Positions 18,482 through 28,255 of a stretch of 64,000 nucleotides of DNA are shown here, piece after piece; position 1 is the first letter of the stretch; every line of letters begins with the position of its first letter. Position numbers and translations under genes: made by a program. The notes below the pieces were generated by a model. The model was not told where the DNA came from, searched no databases, and saw only the letters and a program-made list of their open reading frames with translations. Source of the DNA: Actinocorallia herbida (lineage in GTDB: Bacteria > Actinomycetota > Actinomycetes > Streptosporangiales > Streptosporangiaceae); contig NZ_RJKE01000001.1 in NCBI RefSeq assembly GCF_003751225.1, positions 7,626,001 to 7,690,000 on the forward strand, read 5' to 3'.

Positions 18482-20104
18482 TCAGTCGAGGTAGTCCCGC
18501 AGCACCTGCGAACGCGACGGGTGGCGGAGCTTCGACATGGTCTTGGACTCGATCTGCCGGATCCGCTCACGCGTGACGCCGTAGACCTTGCCGATCTCGT
18601 CGAGGGTCTTCGGCTGGCCGTCGGTGAGGCCGAACCGCATCGAGACCACACCGGCCTCGCGCTCGGACAGGGTGTCGAGCACCGAGTGGAGCTGCTCCTG
18701 GAGCAGGGTGAAGCTGACCGCGTCGGCCGGGACGATCGCCTCGGAGTCCTCGATCAGGTCGCCGAACTCGCTGTCGCCGTCCTCGCCCAGCGGGGTGTGC
18801 AGGGAGATCGGCTCGCGGCCGTACTTCTGCACCTCGACGACCTTCTCCGGGGTCATGTCGAGTTCCTTGGCCAGCTCCTCCGGGGTGGGCTCGCGGCCCA
18901 GGTCCTGGAGCATCTGCCGCTGCACGCGGGCCAGCTTGTTGATCACTTCGACCATGTGGACCGGGATGCGGATGGTCCGGGCCTGGTCGGCCATGGCGCG
19001 GGTGATCGCCTGACGGATCCACCAGGTGGCGTACGTGGAGAACTTGTAGCCCTTGGTGTAGTCGAACTTCTCGACCGCGCGGATCAGACCGAGGTTGCCC
19101 TCCTGGATCAGGTCCAGGAACAGCATGCCGCGGCCGGTGTAGCGCTTGGCGAGGGAGACCACCAGGCGGAGGTTGGCCTCCAGCAGGTGGTTCTTGGCGC
19201 GACGGCCGTCCTCGGCGATCCACTCGAGGTCCTCGAGGTCCTCCTCCGAGAGGCGGCCGACCTCGTTGGCCAGGCGCTCCTCGGCGAACAGGCCGGCCTC
19301 GATCCGCTTGGCGAGCTCGACCTCCTGCTCGGCATTGAGGAGGGGCACCTTGCCGATCTGCTTCAGGTAGTCCTTGACCGGGTCGGCCGTGGCGCCCGCG
19401 GCGACGATCTGCTGGACGGGGGCGTCCTCGTCGTCGTCGGTGTCGGTGAGGACGAAGCCCTCTTCCTCGTCCTTCTCCCCCGCTGCGCGGGGCTTGGGGA
19501 CCTCGGCCCCGGCCTGGGGCTCCTCGTCCTCTTCGGACTCCTCGGTCTCTTCGACGGTCTCTTCGACGGCGTCGTCGGCCTCGAGGTCGGACAGGTCGAG
19601 GTCCTCGATCTCCTCAAGGTCCTCGGCGTCGTCCTCCCCGTCGGGACCGGCCTTCTTGACGGCCTTGACGGGCTTGGCCGGAGCGGCCTTCTTCGCCCCG
19701 GGAGCGGCAGCCGGCTTGGCGGCAGGCGCCTTGGGCTTGCGCGCCGCCCTGGCGATCGGCTTGGCGGCGGCGGGCTTGTCCTCCGCGCCTTCCTCCACCA
19801 CCGCGGTCACCGTTTCCGGCTTCTCCTTGGCGGCGGCTGCTGTCTTGGGGCGGCGTGGAGCGGCGGCCTTGCGCGGACGCTTGGGCGCCGCGGAGTCGGC
19901 AGCTGTCACCATGACGGTCACACCCTCCTTGCTCAGGCTCCGCAGGATGGCGGGGGCCTTCGACACCGGAATGTCGGCCTCCTCGAACGTCCGGCGTACA
20001 TCGTCAGCCTCGATGTAGCCCTGCGTCCTGGCACGTTCGAGGAGCTGCTCGATGACGAGGTCGTGCAGCTCGGACGGCTTCGAGGTAGAACTGGCAGGCG
20101 ACAC
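18482..20104 (-). CDS. RNA polymerase principal sigma factor (HrdB/SigA)
   Basis: A 540-residue group 1 sigma-70 factor directing most housekeeping transcription. Region 1.2 begins near residue 238 ([16 protein letters not shown]). Region 2 contains the core-binding [18 protein letters not shown] and the -10 recognition [21 protein letters not shown], region 3 follows, and region 4.2 ends [21 protein letters not shown]. The N-terminal 230 residues are an Ala/Lys/Pro and acidic low-complexity extension typical of actinobacterial HrdB, after a region 1.1-like helical start ([21 protein letters not shown]). I chose GTG 20104 behind gagagg; the open frame extends 35 codons more without family resemblance. 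An inverted repeat sits in the 5' leader. Confidence 0.96.
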   Translation of the reverse strand: MSPASSTSKPSELHDLVIEQLLERARTQGYIEADDVRRTFEEADIPVSKAPAILRSLSKEGVTVMVTAADSAAPKRPRKAAAPRRPKTAAAAKEKPETVTAVVEEGAEDKPAAAKPIARAARKPKAPAAKPAAAPGAKKAAPAKPVKAVKKAGPDGEDDAEDLEEIEDLDLSDLEADDAVEETVEETEESEEDEEPQAGAEVPKPRAAGEKDEEEGFVLTDTDDDEDAPVQQIVAAGATADPVKDYLKQIGKVPLLNAEQEVELAKRIEAGLFAEERLANEVGRLSEEDLEDLEWIAEDGRRAKNHLLEANLRLVVSLAKRYTGRGMLFLDLIQEGNLGLIRAVEKFDYTKGYKFSTYATWWIRQAITRAMADQARTIRIPVHMVEVINKLARVQRQMLQDLGREPTPEELAKELDMTPEKVVEVQKYGREPISLHTPLGEDGDSEFGDLIEDSEAIVPADAVSFTLLQEQLHSVLDTLSEREAGVVSMRFGLTDGQPKTLDEIGKVYGVTRERIRQIESKTMSKLRHPSRSQVLRDYLD

Positions 20105-20140
20105 AAATACCTCTCGAACGAACGTGTGGCTTTGACGGCC

Positions 20141-20159
20141 CGTGTCTACTGCAGACACG
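20141..20159. promoter_or_regulatory. inverted repeat in sigA leader
   Basis: A perfect 7-bp inverted repeat (cgtgtct / agacacg, spacer actgc) lies 37-55 bases upstream of the sigA GTG. It could be an operator or a leader hairpin; nothing in the sequence decides which. Confidence 0.4.
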
Positions 20160-20246
20160 TTCCTCAGGCCCGTCAGGGAAGGAGCATCGTACCCGGAGCC
20201 CGCTAACACACCACCTTAGGGGGAGTCCAGTGGTCCTTCGTACGGA

Positions 20247-22325
20247 CTACGCCGTGTTTCTGGGTGGAACATGGAGCGCGAGCACCGTGACATCGTCATC
20301 CTGGTCATACCCGGCGAGCATCTGGTCGACCAGGTAATCCACGAGGATCTCGGGGTCACGGACGACGTCCGGCGGGGCGTTCCCGGCCACCCCGAGAAGT
20401 TCCTCGAGGCCCACGTCGACCCCGCGCCGACGGTTCTCGACAAGTCCATCGGAATAGAACACGACAGTGTTGCCTGGTTCGACCGAAAAACTTGACTGCT
20501 GTCGCTGGGAGGGCCATCCGAGAGGGGTCCCTGGCTCGGCGAACCCGAGCGACGGCGGCCCGTCGGGGCGGACCACGAGGGCCGGAGGGTGTCCGGCATT
20601 GGACACGACCGCGGCGCCGGTCTCCGGGTTGATCACCGCGTAGGCCAAGGTCACGAACTGCTCTTCCGGCTCGGTCGCGGAGAAGACGCGGTCGAGTCCG
20701 GCCAGCACGGCCGCCGGGCGCGGGTCGTTGAGCGCCAGGGCCCGTAGCGCGTTGCGCACCCGGCCCATCACCGACGCGGCGAGGACGCCCTTGCCCATGA
20801 CGTCGCCGACGGCGATCGCGAGGCGGTCGTCGGCCAGCCGGAAGGCGTCGTACCAGTCGCCGCCGACCTGCACGTGGCGGGTCGCGGGGTGGTAGCGGGC
20901 CGCCAGCTGCATCCCGGCGAGCTGGGGCAGGCTGTCGGGCAGCAGGGAGCGCTGGAGGGTCTCCGCGGTCTTGTGCTCCTGCTCGTAGAGGGTCGCGCGG
21001 CCCACCGCCAGCGCGCACTGGCCGGCCAGGGCCTCCAGGAAGACCCGCTCCTCCTCGGTGATCTCCCGAGGGCGGGTGAAGGTGAAGCGCAGGGCGCCGA
21101 TCGCCGACCCCGCCATCAGCAGCGGCAGGCCCACCCAGGCCCGTTCATCGGATTCGGCCAGGTAGCCTTCCAGATCCGCGTCGCCGCCCAGCTGCTGCCG
21201 CAGGCTGGCGGGCGTGGAGGCGAGGAACGGGCGGCTCTCACGGACCGCCACCGACATGGAGGTGGACGCGCTGACCGGGATCACCATGGGCGCCTCGCCC
21301 TCCACGGCGCCGTCCGGGGAGATCAGGGTGAGGCGGAACTTGTCGTGGTCCAGCAGCGCCACCGACGAGCGGTCCGCGCCGATCGCCGACCTGCCCACCT
21401 CGGTGATCACCGAGACCACCTGGGAGACCGTCAGCGCCTCGGCCAGCATCGAGGTGGCCTGCTGGAGGCGCGCGGTGCGCAGGGCCGCGGCGGAGAGCTG
21501 CTCGGTGAGTCGGCCGCGCATCTCGTCGGCCTCGCGCTGGCCGGTGACGTCGGTGTTGGCGCCGACCCACTCGACCACCTGCTCGCCCCGCTTGATCGGG
21601 ACGGCGCGCACCTCGTACTGGCGGAAGGCGCCGGTCTTGGTGCGGACGCGATAGGCGATCTGGAAGGTGCGGTTGTCGTCCAGCGCCTCCAGCCAGGAGG
21701 TCTCGACCCGCTGTCGGTCCTCCTCGTGGACGACCGACAGCCAGCCGCCCTCGCGGTACTCCTCCAGCGTCTGGCCGGTGATCGCGCGCCACTCGGGCGC
21801 GTCGTCGACGGCCTCGCCGCGCGGGGAGGTCACCCAGACCACCTGGGAGGAGGCCTCCACCAGGGACCTGTACCGCTCCTCCTTGCGACGGATCTGCTCC
21901 TCGTCCAGCCGGCGCTCGGTGACGTCCACGGCGATCAGCGCGACACCGAGCACCTTGCCGTCCGGGCCGTGCGAGGGGAACCAGCTCGTCGCCCAGCAGC
22001 CGACGGTGTCCCCCTCGTTCGGGCCGGCGAAGCGGAAGTCACGGTCCACCACGGCGCGGTCGGTGGAGACGACCTCGGCGACCTGCGCGGTCACGGTGGC
22101 CGCGATGTCCTCGCGCAGCAGGTCGGCGGGAAGGGTGTCGACGAGATCATCGGCCGGGACGCCGAGGAGGTCGGCCAGGGTGTCGTTGACCCGTCGGCAG
22201 CGCATCTCGGCGTCGAAGAACGCGAAGCCCATGGGCGCCTCGCGGACCAGCGTCGAGAAGAGCGCCGAGTCGGACGCCGCCAGGCCCGAGACCCGCGGGC
22301 CGGGCACAGACGTATCGGTGCTCAT
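20247..22325 (-). CDS. PAS-PAS-GAF-PP2C (SpoIIE/RsbU-type) serine phosphatase
   Basis: A 692-residue signalling phosphatase. Two PAS domains (about residues 20-135 and 155-265, the second closing with VGANTDVTGQREADEM) and a GAF domain (about 285-450, ending LEALAGQCALAVGRATLYE) precede a PP2C/SpoIIE domain. The latter has LQRSLLPDSLPQLAG, VGGDWYDAFRL, AVGDVMGKGVLAASVMG, NAGHPPALV and VFYSDGLVE, retaining the metal-binding aspartates. Such enzymes dephosphorylate anti-anti-sigma factors and so control alternative sigma factors. No membrane helices are visible, so ligand or redox sensing is probably cytoplasmic. ATG 22325 follows ggaggtgg. It lies just upstream of sigA on the same strand but 142 bases away. 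Confidence 0.93.
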   Translation of the reverse strand: MSTDTSVPGPRVSGLAASDSALFSTLVREAPMGFAFFDAEMRCRRVNDTLADLLGVPADDLVDTLPADLLREDIAATVTAQVAEVVSTDRAVVDRDFRFAGPNEGDTVGCWATSWFPSHGPDGKVLGVALIAVDVTERRLDEEQIRRKEERYRSLVEASSQVVWVTSPRGEAVDDAPEWRAITGQTLEEYREGGWLSVVHEEDRQRVETSWLEALDDNRTFQIAYRVRTKTGAFRQYEVRAVPIKRGEQVVEWVGANTDVTGQREADEMRGRLTEQLSAAALRTARLQQATSMLAEALTVSQVVSVITEVGRSAIGADRSSVALLDHDKFRLTLISPDGAVEGEAPMVIPVSASTSMSVAVRESRPFLASTPASLRQQLGGDADLEGYLAESDERAWVGLPLLMAGSAIGALRFTFTRPREITEEERVFLEALAGQCALAVGRATLYEQEHKTAETLQRSLLPDSLPQLAGMQLAARYHPATRHVQVGGDWYDAFRLADDRLAIAVGDVMGKGVLAASVMGRVRNALRALALNDPRPAAVLAGLDRVFSATEPEEQFVTLAYAVINPETGAAVVSNAGHPPALVVRPDGPPSLGFAEPGTPLGWPSQRQQSSFSVEPGNTVVFYSDGLVENRRRGVDVGLEELLGVAGNAPPDVVRDPEILVDYLVDQMLAGYDQDDDVTVLALHVPPRNTA

Positions 22326-22602
22326 CGCCGCCACCTCCGGTGCCACTCACGCCCTACGGCGAGGCAAGTTTCCATCACTATGGGTGAATGGGAGCAGGTT
22401 AGCGCTCCCGCCTCCATCACAACAGCGGTCGGAGTCACTTCATCATCCCGAGGTGCGCGCGGTTGCACAACCACCCGTCTCGTCGGGCCCAGCCGGTCAA
22501 TGTCACCCTAGTCGTCCCCTCCTACGGGCGCCATGGCGCGAACCGCCCCGAGATCCTAGAACGCGGGACGTCCCCGGTACCCCCAACTCGCCGGTATCGG
22601 GA

Positions 22603-23190
22603 TCAGCCCTGGCTTTTGGCCGCGGCTTTGGCCGCCTTCTTGAACTCCCGCACCTTGACCAACGATTCCGGGCCGGTGATGTCGGCCACCGAACGGTGAG
22701 ACCCTTCTTCCCCGTACGCGCCCGCCGCCTCGCGCCAGCCCTCCGGCGTCACGCCGAACTGCTTGCCCAGCAGCGCCAGGAAGATCTGTGCCTTCTGCTT
22801 GCCGAAACCTGGCAGTTCGTTGAGCCTGCGCAGGAGGGTGCGCCCGTCCGGGACGTCCGCCCAGATGGCCGAGGCGTCGCCGTCGTAGTGCTCGACCAGG
22901 TAGGCGCACAGTTGCTGCACGCGCTTGCCCATCGACCCCGGGTAGCGGTGCACCGCCGGCGTCCGGGCCATGAGCGCGGCGAACCGTTCGGGATCGCACG
23001 CGGCGATCTCGTGCGCGTCCAGATCCGCGGCCTCCATCCGGCGCGCGATCGTCAGCGGCCCGCCGAACGCCCGCTCCATCGGCACCTGCTGGTCGAGCAG
23101 CATGCCGGTGAGCGCCGCGAGAGGGCTGCGCGCCAGCAGCGCGTCGGCCTCCGGATCCTGGGCAAGTCGCAGTTCCACCATGCCCTCCAT
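22603..23190 (-). CDS. HhH-GPD-type base-excision DNA glycosylase
   Basis: A 195-residue protein of the HhH-GPD DNA repair superfamily. The N-terminal LAQDPEADALLARSPLAALTGMLLDQQVPMERAF and the helix-hairpin-helix LLRRLNELPGFGKQKAQIFLALLGKQFG are characteristic of an actinobacterial subgroup. The tail is Lys/Ala-rich (KKAAKAAAKSQG). No iron-sulfur cluster cysteines are present. It probably removes damaged bases; which lesion is unknown. The start may be ATG 23190 or ATG 23181; homologues begin close to the second. It is divergent from the following gene. Confidence 0.85.
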   Translation of the reverse strand: MEGMVELRLAQDPEADALLARSPLAALTGMLLDQQVPMERAFGGPLTIARRMEAADLDAHEIAACDPERFAALMARTPAVHRYPGSMGKRVQQLCAYLVEHYDGDASAIWADVPDGRTLLRRLNELPGFGKQKAQIFLALLGKQFGVTPEGWREAAGAYGEEGSHRSVADITGPESLVKVREFKKAAKAAAKSQG

Positions 23191-23308
23191 TATGAAGCGC
23201 TCCCCCGCTCCTGTCCGGAACCCCCGCTGATCCAGCACCCCGCCCACCGGGCGGGAAAGCGCCCGATCGCCGGAGCGGCGCGGCCGTGACCAAGTACAGT
23301 GGCTGAAC

Positions 23309-24814
23309 GTGAGTCCGCGCCGCGCCGAGGAGATCTCGGGGATCTTCGACGACATGCTCGTGCACGCTCGCGAACTGCTCGCCGTCCGCAGTCCGCTGGA
23401 CGCCGAGCTGATCGTCAGCGAGATCCTGGGCGCCTGGTACGGCGGCAGATCCGGGCAGGGCGATCTGGAGAAGGTCGTCGGCGAGGCGCTGCTCGACCAC
23501 GCGATCCGTTCGGCGACTCCCGCGGCGCTCGCGCTGCTGTCCGGGGTGGCCAATCTCGGCACGCCGCGCCAGGCGCCGAAGGCGGAACGGGGCGCGCTGC
23601 GGTTGATGGGCATGGGCGTGGCGAGGCCGACCTGGGCGGACCGGATGGGTCTCGTGGCGCCGGCCGCCGCCTATCTCTCCCGGGACGTCTACGGCGACCA
23701 GAAGACGGTCATCTGCACCTTCACGTACGGGGGCGAGGAAGAGCACGCGCTCGTCGTCCTGGTGGACGAGAACATGGGCGGGCGCTTCGACGCCCCGGCC
23801 GACAACGGCCTCGTCCGGGACGCGTGGGTGTCCTCTCAGGTGGAACGCCTGCTCGACCACTGCCGTGCGGAGGCACGGTCCAGCCCGCTCATGGAGTTCA
23901 CCGAGATCGACCCGCGTGAGGCCAGGGCACTGCTGGAACCGGCGCTCGAACTGACGGGATCCCTGCGCGACGCTCCGGTGAGCGACTCCTTCGCGTCCTA
24001 TAACGCGCTGCTGCGCGCCCGGGTGAAGGTGCTGCCTCTCGGCGGGTTCAAGCCGCCGCTCCCGAGGTGGAGCGCCGACCGCAGGGCCACGATCGGCGCC
24101 CGGTTCCTGGCGTCGGAGGAGGCGGGCGAACTGTCCGACCTCGCCGCCGCGGGCCGGTGCGTCGACCGGATCATCGACTACGGGTGCGCCCGCGACTTCG
24201 GCCGTCCGCTGCGCGTCAGCCCCATCAAGTGCGAGATGTTCCTGCTGGACTGGCTGCCCCGCAAGGTGTTCCTCAGCCCGTCGGAGCAGGAGGCGATGCC
24301 GCACGTGCTGGCGGCGTGGGTGCGCTGGGCGGCCCGCCGCACGAATCTTCCCGACGAGGGCGTGCGGGCGACCCTGGACGCCGTGTGGGACGCCACCCAC
24401 AAGTTCGGCGAGGCCTACCGGGATCCGGCGGCCTCCGGACTGGACCGGGCGCTGGTGGAGAAGCTGCTGCCCGACGGCGATCTGGAGGCGCTGCCCCGGC
24501 GGGCCTTCGCGCTGCCGTTCCTCACCGGGGAGCTGGCCGGGCTCGATCCCGCCGACGCCGCCGACCGGAGGGTCATGCTCGCCTATGAGCATCCGGGCGC
24601 GACCGAGGCCGAACTCGACGGATACGAGCGGCTGGCCGACCGGTTGTGGAAAGGTGACCCTCCCGAACTGTGGGAGACGACGCAGCGACTGCTCGACGAG
24701 GGCGGCCAGCGTCACCTCGTGGTGCACGGGCTGATGCGCCTCGTCGTGCGTTTCGACCGAGACCGTCCCGGTCTGCGACGGGCTCTCCGGAAGATACGGG
24801 CGGAAGACCTTTAG
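23309..24814 (+). CDS. conserved hypothetical protein, first gene of the TY-Chap-like cluster
   Basis: A 501-residue soluble protein from GTG 23309, with no signal or membrane helix. It contains a helical N-terminus (DAELIVSEILGAWYGGRSG), a central mixed region (KTVICTFTYGGEEEHALVVLVDENMGG) and a C-terminal helical part with FLLDWLPRKVFLSPSEQEAMPHVLAAWVRWA and VVHGLMRLVVRF. I do not recognise a named domain, and no catalytic motif stands out. It is the first of four closely packed plus-strand genes (gaps of 93, 3 and 0 bases) that look like an operon with two YbjN/SseB-like paralogues, so a shared role is likely. Confidence 0.8.
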   Translation: MSPRRAEEISGIFDDMLVHARELLAVRSPLDAELIVSEILGAWYGGRSGQGDLEKVVGEALLDHAIRSATPAALALLSGVANLGTPRQAPKAERGALRLMGMGVARPTWADRMGLVAPAAAYLSRDVYGDQKTVICTFTYGGEEEHALVVLVDENMGGRFDAPADNGLVRDAWVSSQVERLLDHCRAEARSSPLMEFTEIDPREARALLEPALELTGSLRDAPVSDSFASYNALLRARVKVLPLGGFKPPLPRWSADRRATIGARFLASEEAGELSDLAAAGRCVDRIIDYGCARDFGRPLRVSPIKCEMFLLDWLPRKVFLSPSEQEAMPHVLAAWVRWAARRTNLPDEGVRATLDAVWDATHKFGEAYRDPAASGLDRALVEKLLPDGDLEALPRRAFALPFLTGELAGLDPADAADRRVMLAYEHPGATEAELDGYERLADRLWKGDPPELWETTQRLLDEGGQRHLVVHGLMRLVVRFDRDRPGLRRALRKIRAEDL

Positions 24815-24907
24815 ACTGTGGCCGCCCGGTTGCCAGAGTGACAGCGCATCGGGATCATTCGCTGGACGTCCAGGGGGATGCCCCACAGCGTGAAAGGGAG
24901 AATCGCC

Positions 24908-25900
24908 TTGGAGTGGTCGGAGTTCGCCCAGCGGTTCGCCCTTGAGCTGTCGACCCTCGACCGCGACACGATCCTCATCGTCCGTGAGCACGACGAGAGC
25001 CGTCATTACGTGCAGGCGATGCGCGAACCCGACAGGCTCTACGCCGAGTCGGTCAGCAACAACTTCCTCGACGGCCCGCTGCTGCTCGGCCCGTCGGACG
25101 AGGAGATCCTCACCGAGGCCGGCTGGCGGCCCCCCACGGCCGACTGGTCGCCCGCCAACTGGTGGACGGAGCTGCCGCCCGACTCCGGGCCCGGCGCGTT
25201 CACCCTGCTCGCCGACATGATGGTGACCGCGCTGCGCGACGTCCAAGGCGTCCGGCGGCCTCTGGACCTGGTGTACGAGTCGTTCCATCGGCACGGCACC
25301 GGGCAGATCGACCTGCCGCGCTTCGGCATCGCCTCCGCCCAGGCGGCGGGCCGCCGCCGCGCGCCCGCGCCCATCTCCGCGCCCGTCCCTACCCGGGAGC
25401 CGACCGTGGAAGACGTCCTCACCGACGCCCGAAGACGCGATGACCACGTCACCTACTTCGACGTCCTGATCGGCGCGGAGCTGCTGCTGCCGCTGACCGG
25501 GGCGGGCCAGGTGGGCTATCGCACCGTCCTGCACGACGGGGCGGTGCACGTCCTGGCGTTCACCTCGCCCGCCGCGCAGGACGCCGCCGGATACGCCGGG
25601 CCGCACCACCGCACCGACGTGCTGGGGCTGGCGGGAGGCTGGCCCGATCCGGCCTGGCAGCTCACCGTCAACCCGGGGCTGCCGAGCGAGATGCGCTTCG
25701 ACGCGACGTCGGTCCAGCGGCTCGCCGACATGCGCCGCACCGCGGGCCGGGTGTCCGCGGTGGACGCCCAGGTGCTGCCACCCGCGCCAGGGCTGCCGAT
25801 CCGGCTGCCGCACGGCGCGCAGCTGTGGTCCGACACCGGCCTGATCGCCGTGTTCGACGGCGTGAGCGGCCGCTGGACCGAGACCTCCCGGGCGCAGTAG
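24908..25900 (+). CDS. TY-Chap/YbjN-SseB-like protein, short paralogue
   Basis: A 330-residue protein starting at TTG 24908, chosen because aaaggga precedes it and because its first residues (EWSEFAQRFALELSTLDR) align with the start of the next gene's product (MDWGEFAERLARELAGLD). The N-terminal domain (1-145) resembles YbjN/type III chaperone-like modules called TY-Chap. A short linker (APISAPVPTREPT) leads to an SseB-like domain with FDVLIGAELLLPLTG, LAFTSPAAQDAAG, WPDPAWQLTVNPGLPSEM and a closing RLPHGAQLW. It is cytoplasmic; such proteins are thought to act as chaperones or adaptors. The paralogue downstream shares both ends but has a long repeat insert. Confidence 0.8.
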   Translation: MEWSEFAQRFALELSTLDRDTILIVREHDESRHYVQAMREPDRLYAESVSNNFLDGPLLLGPSDEEILTEAGWRPPTADWSPANWWTELPPDSGPGAFTLLADMMVTALRDVQGVRRPLDLVYESFHRHGTGQIDLPRFGIASAQAAGRRRAPAPISAPVPTREPTVEDVLTDARRRDDHVTYFDVLIGAELLLPLTGAGQVGYRTVLHDGAVHVLAFTSPAAQDAAGYAGPHHRTDVLGLAGGWPDPAWQLTVNPGLPSEMRFDATSVQRLADMRRTAGRVSAVDAQVLPPAPGLPIRLPHGAQLWSDTGLIAVFDGVSGRWTETSRAQ

Positions 25901-25903
25901 GCC

Positions 25904-28255
25904 ATGGACTGGGGAGAATTCGCCGAGCGGCTGGCCCGCGAGCTTGCCGGACTCGACTCGCACATGGTCCTCGTCGTCCACCGGCGCGCCGAGGGCAGCC
26001 ACTACGTGCAGGCGTTCCGTACGGGCGACCTGCTCCACGCCGAGGCGGTCAGCAGTTCCGTGCTCAGCGCCGCCCTTCGCTTCGACCCGGTCGCCGAGGA
26101 CAGGCTCGCCGACATCGGCTGGCAGCGGCCCGAGACCTTCGGCAACTGGTCGTTCGACCTGACCTTCTCCTCGCCGCCGGACGGCTTCCGCGAGGTGGCG
26201 ACCCTGATGACGATCGCGCTGCGCGATGTCCAACGGGCCGACAGCCCCGACGAGCTCGCTTACGAGTCGTTCCGCGGGGGCGTCTTCCTCGAGCTGACGG
26301 AGTTCGGCATCGAGCCGGCCGAGGCCGGACGCGCCACGGAGAAGCACGTCCCGCCGCCGCTGCCCGATGTCCCGCCCCGGCTGTCGGCCGTGCCCCCGGT
26401 CCGGGATCCCTTCCCCGAGGCGGCGTCCCCCGCGCCCGGCTACGGGTCCCCGTTCGGCGACGTCTCCTGGGCGGACCCCGCGCCGGAGCCTTCGGTGCCC
26501 TACCGTCCGGAGGACGACCCGCTGCTGACGACCGCGGACACGTCGCACTTCCCGGCGGTCCGCGCCGACGACGGCCCTCCGGCGACCCGTCCGGTCTCGC
26601 CTTCCCCACCGCGGTCTGCCGCGCCTTCGGAGTTCGACTCCTCGACGGGCGCCTACTCCCTTCCGCCTCTCCCTCCCCTCGACGACGACCCCCTCACCTC
26701 GGGCTCGTTCAGCGTCCCTCGGGAGGACCCCTACGCGCTGCCGTCGTACGGAACCTCCGACCTGGACGACCCCCTGGCTTCGGGCTCGTTCAGCTTCCCG
26801 CCGACGAGGCCGCCCGCGCAGGAAGACCCTCTGACGTCCGGGTCCTTCTCCTTCCCGCCCACGACGCCGCCCGCGCAGGAGGATCCCCTGACGTCCGGGT
26901 CCTTCTCCTTCCGGCCTTCGAAGCCGCCGGCGCAGGACGACCCCCTCACGTCGGGCGCTTACTCCTTCCCGCCCACGACGCCGTCCGGGCAGGGCGACCC
27001 CGGCGCGTCCGGGTCGTACTCCTTCCCTCCGGTCACCGACGACCTGTACGCGCGGCCGCCTTACCCGGAGGACGACCCCCTCACGTCGGGCTCGTTCGGT
27101 TTTCCCGCGCCGTCGGGGGACCCGGGCATGACCACCGCCGACGTGCCGCGCCCGGCCGGCCCCGGTCCGGACGAAGACCCCCTCACGTCCGGTTCGTTCT
27201 CCTTCCCGCGACCCGCCGCCGAGCCCTCCCGCGAGGACGACCCCCTCACGTCGGGGTCCTTCGCCTTCCCGTCGTCGGGCGACCCGGGCGTCACCATGGC
27301 CGACCGCGGGTTCCCCCGCGACGAAGCCGCCTCGGGGCCCGGGGAGGACACCGCGCGGTTCGCCGCCGTCACGGACGGCCCCTCCCCGGCCGGCGCGACC
27401 CTCGCCGACGTCCCCCGCCCCGACGCGCGTCACGCGGAGCCGCCCGCCGGGGACGTGCCCGTCGCGGGCGGTCACGCCAAGACGCCCAACCGCACGGCGC
27501 TGCGCCTGGCCGAGGCCAAGGCCAACTCCGACCGGGACGGCTACCTGAACGTCCTGGAAGGCGCGGAGCTGTACGTCACGGGCACCGTCATCTACTCCGA
27601 CGGCGTGTACCTGCGCGCGTTCACCTCGCCGCCTGACGAGCCGCACGCGGCCACGGAGCTGCGCGCGCTGGTGGCCGACTGGCCGCAGCCGCATTGGCAG
27701 CTCGCCGTGGACGACGGTCTCCCGAGCGCCGGATACCTGGACTCGCTGACGCTCACGCGCCTCGCGGGCGGGGTCTCCTCCCGGCTCGTCATGCAGAAGG
27801 TGCTGCCGCACCCGCTGGTCGTCCACTACCTGGAGGGCGGGTACGACCGCGTCGCCGGGTACGTCCACCGCGTGGCCGACGTCCTGACTCTGACCACGCC
27901 CAAGCAGCTGTACGCGGCGCTCGGCCTCGGCCACGGGCGGGCGTCCACCTTCTCCCCCGACGACGACGCGGTGCACGTGCTGCGCTGGCACGCCAGGTTC
28001 GGCGGCCCCCTGCGCACCCCGTTCGGCGGCCCCGACGAGGCGGCGATGGGCCGCATGCCCGGCGGCTGGGTGGTGGAGCATCCGCCGTTCGAGGGCAACG
28101 GGTTCGCGCCGGGCCTCGGCACGGCGATCCCCGAGTTCAAGGTCGACAGCCAGCGGCTGCCGCACGGCGCCGAGATCTACCGGCTCGACAGGTCGGGCCG
28201 CCGGGTCCTGGTCGCCCTGTTCGACGCCGACGGCACGCGATGGGCGGCGGTGTAG
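25904..28255 (+). CDS. TY-Chap/SseB-like protein with DPLTSGSFSFP repeats
   Basis: A 783-residue protein built as: N-terminal TY-Chap-like domain (about 1-145), a Pro-rich linker, a low-complexity region with nine clear copies of an 11-residue DPLTSGSFSFP-type motif (about residues 260-455), another acidic linker, then an SseB-like domain (GYLNVLEGAELYVTG, AFTSPPDEPHA, WPQPHWQLAVDDGLPSAGYLDS). A further C-terminal domain of about 190 residues is absent from the paralogue, although both end RLPHGA-. The repeats contain conserved Thr-Ser-Gly-Ser next to acidic residues and could be phosphorylation or ligand-docking sites; that is inference. It starts three bases after the preceding stop and abuts the following gene. 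No signal peptide is present. Confidence 0.82.
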   Translation: MDWGEFAERLARELAGLDSHMVLVVHRRAEGSHYVQAFRTGDLLHAEAVSSSVLSAALRFDPVAEDRLADIGWQRPETFGNWSFDLTFSSPPDGFREVATLMTIALRDVQRADSPDELAYESFRGGVFLELTEFGIEPAEAGRATEKHVPPPLPDVPPRLSAVPPVRDPFPEAASPAPGYGSPFGDVSWADPAPEPSVPYRPEDDPLLTTADTSHFPAVRADDGPPATRPVSPSPPRSAAPSEFDSSTGAYSLPPLPPLDDDPLTSGSFSVPREDPYALPSYGTSDLDDPLASGSFSFPPTRPPAQEDPLTSGSFSFPPTTPPAQEDPLTSGSFSFRPSKPPAQDDPLTSGAYSFPPTTPSGQGDPGASGSYSFPPVTDDLYARPPYPEDDPLTSGSFGFPAPSGDPGMTTADVPRPAGPGPDEDPLTSGSFSFPRPAAEPSREDDPLTSGSFAFPSSGDPGVTMADRGFPRDEAASGPGEDTARFAAVTDGPSPAGATLADVPRPDARHAEPPAGDVPVAGGHAKTPNRTALRLAEAKANSDRDGYLNVLEGAELYVTGTVIYSDGVYLRAFTSPPDEPHAATELRALVADWPQPHWQLAVDDGLPSAGYLDSLTLTRLAGGVSSRLVMQKVLPHPLVVHYLEGGYDRVAGYVHRVADVLTLTTPKQLYAALGLGHGRASTFSPDDDAVHVLRWHARFGGPLRTPFGGPDEAAMGRMPGGWVVEHPPFEGNGFAPGLGTAIPEFKVDSQRLPHGAEIYRLDRSGRRVLVALFDADGTRWAAV
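26636..27271 (+). repeat. coding repeat array, DPLTSGSFSFP motif
   Basis: Nine copies match DP-(L/G)-(T/A)-SG-(S/A)-(F/Y)-(S/G/A)-(F/V)-(P/R), with a degenerate tenth at the start (DSSTGAYSLPP). Spacing varies from about 20 to 35 residues and linkers are Pro-rich (PPTTPPAQE). Two adjacent units are nearly identical in DNA, so the array has grown by recent duplication while the core peptide is conserved. Confidence 0.85.
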
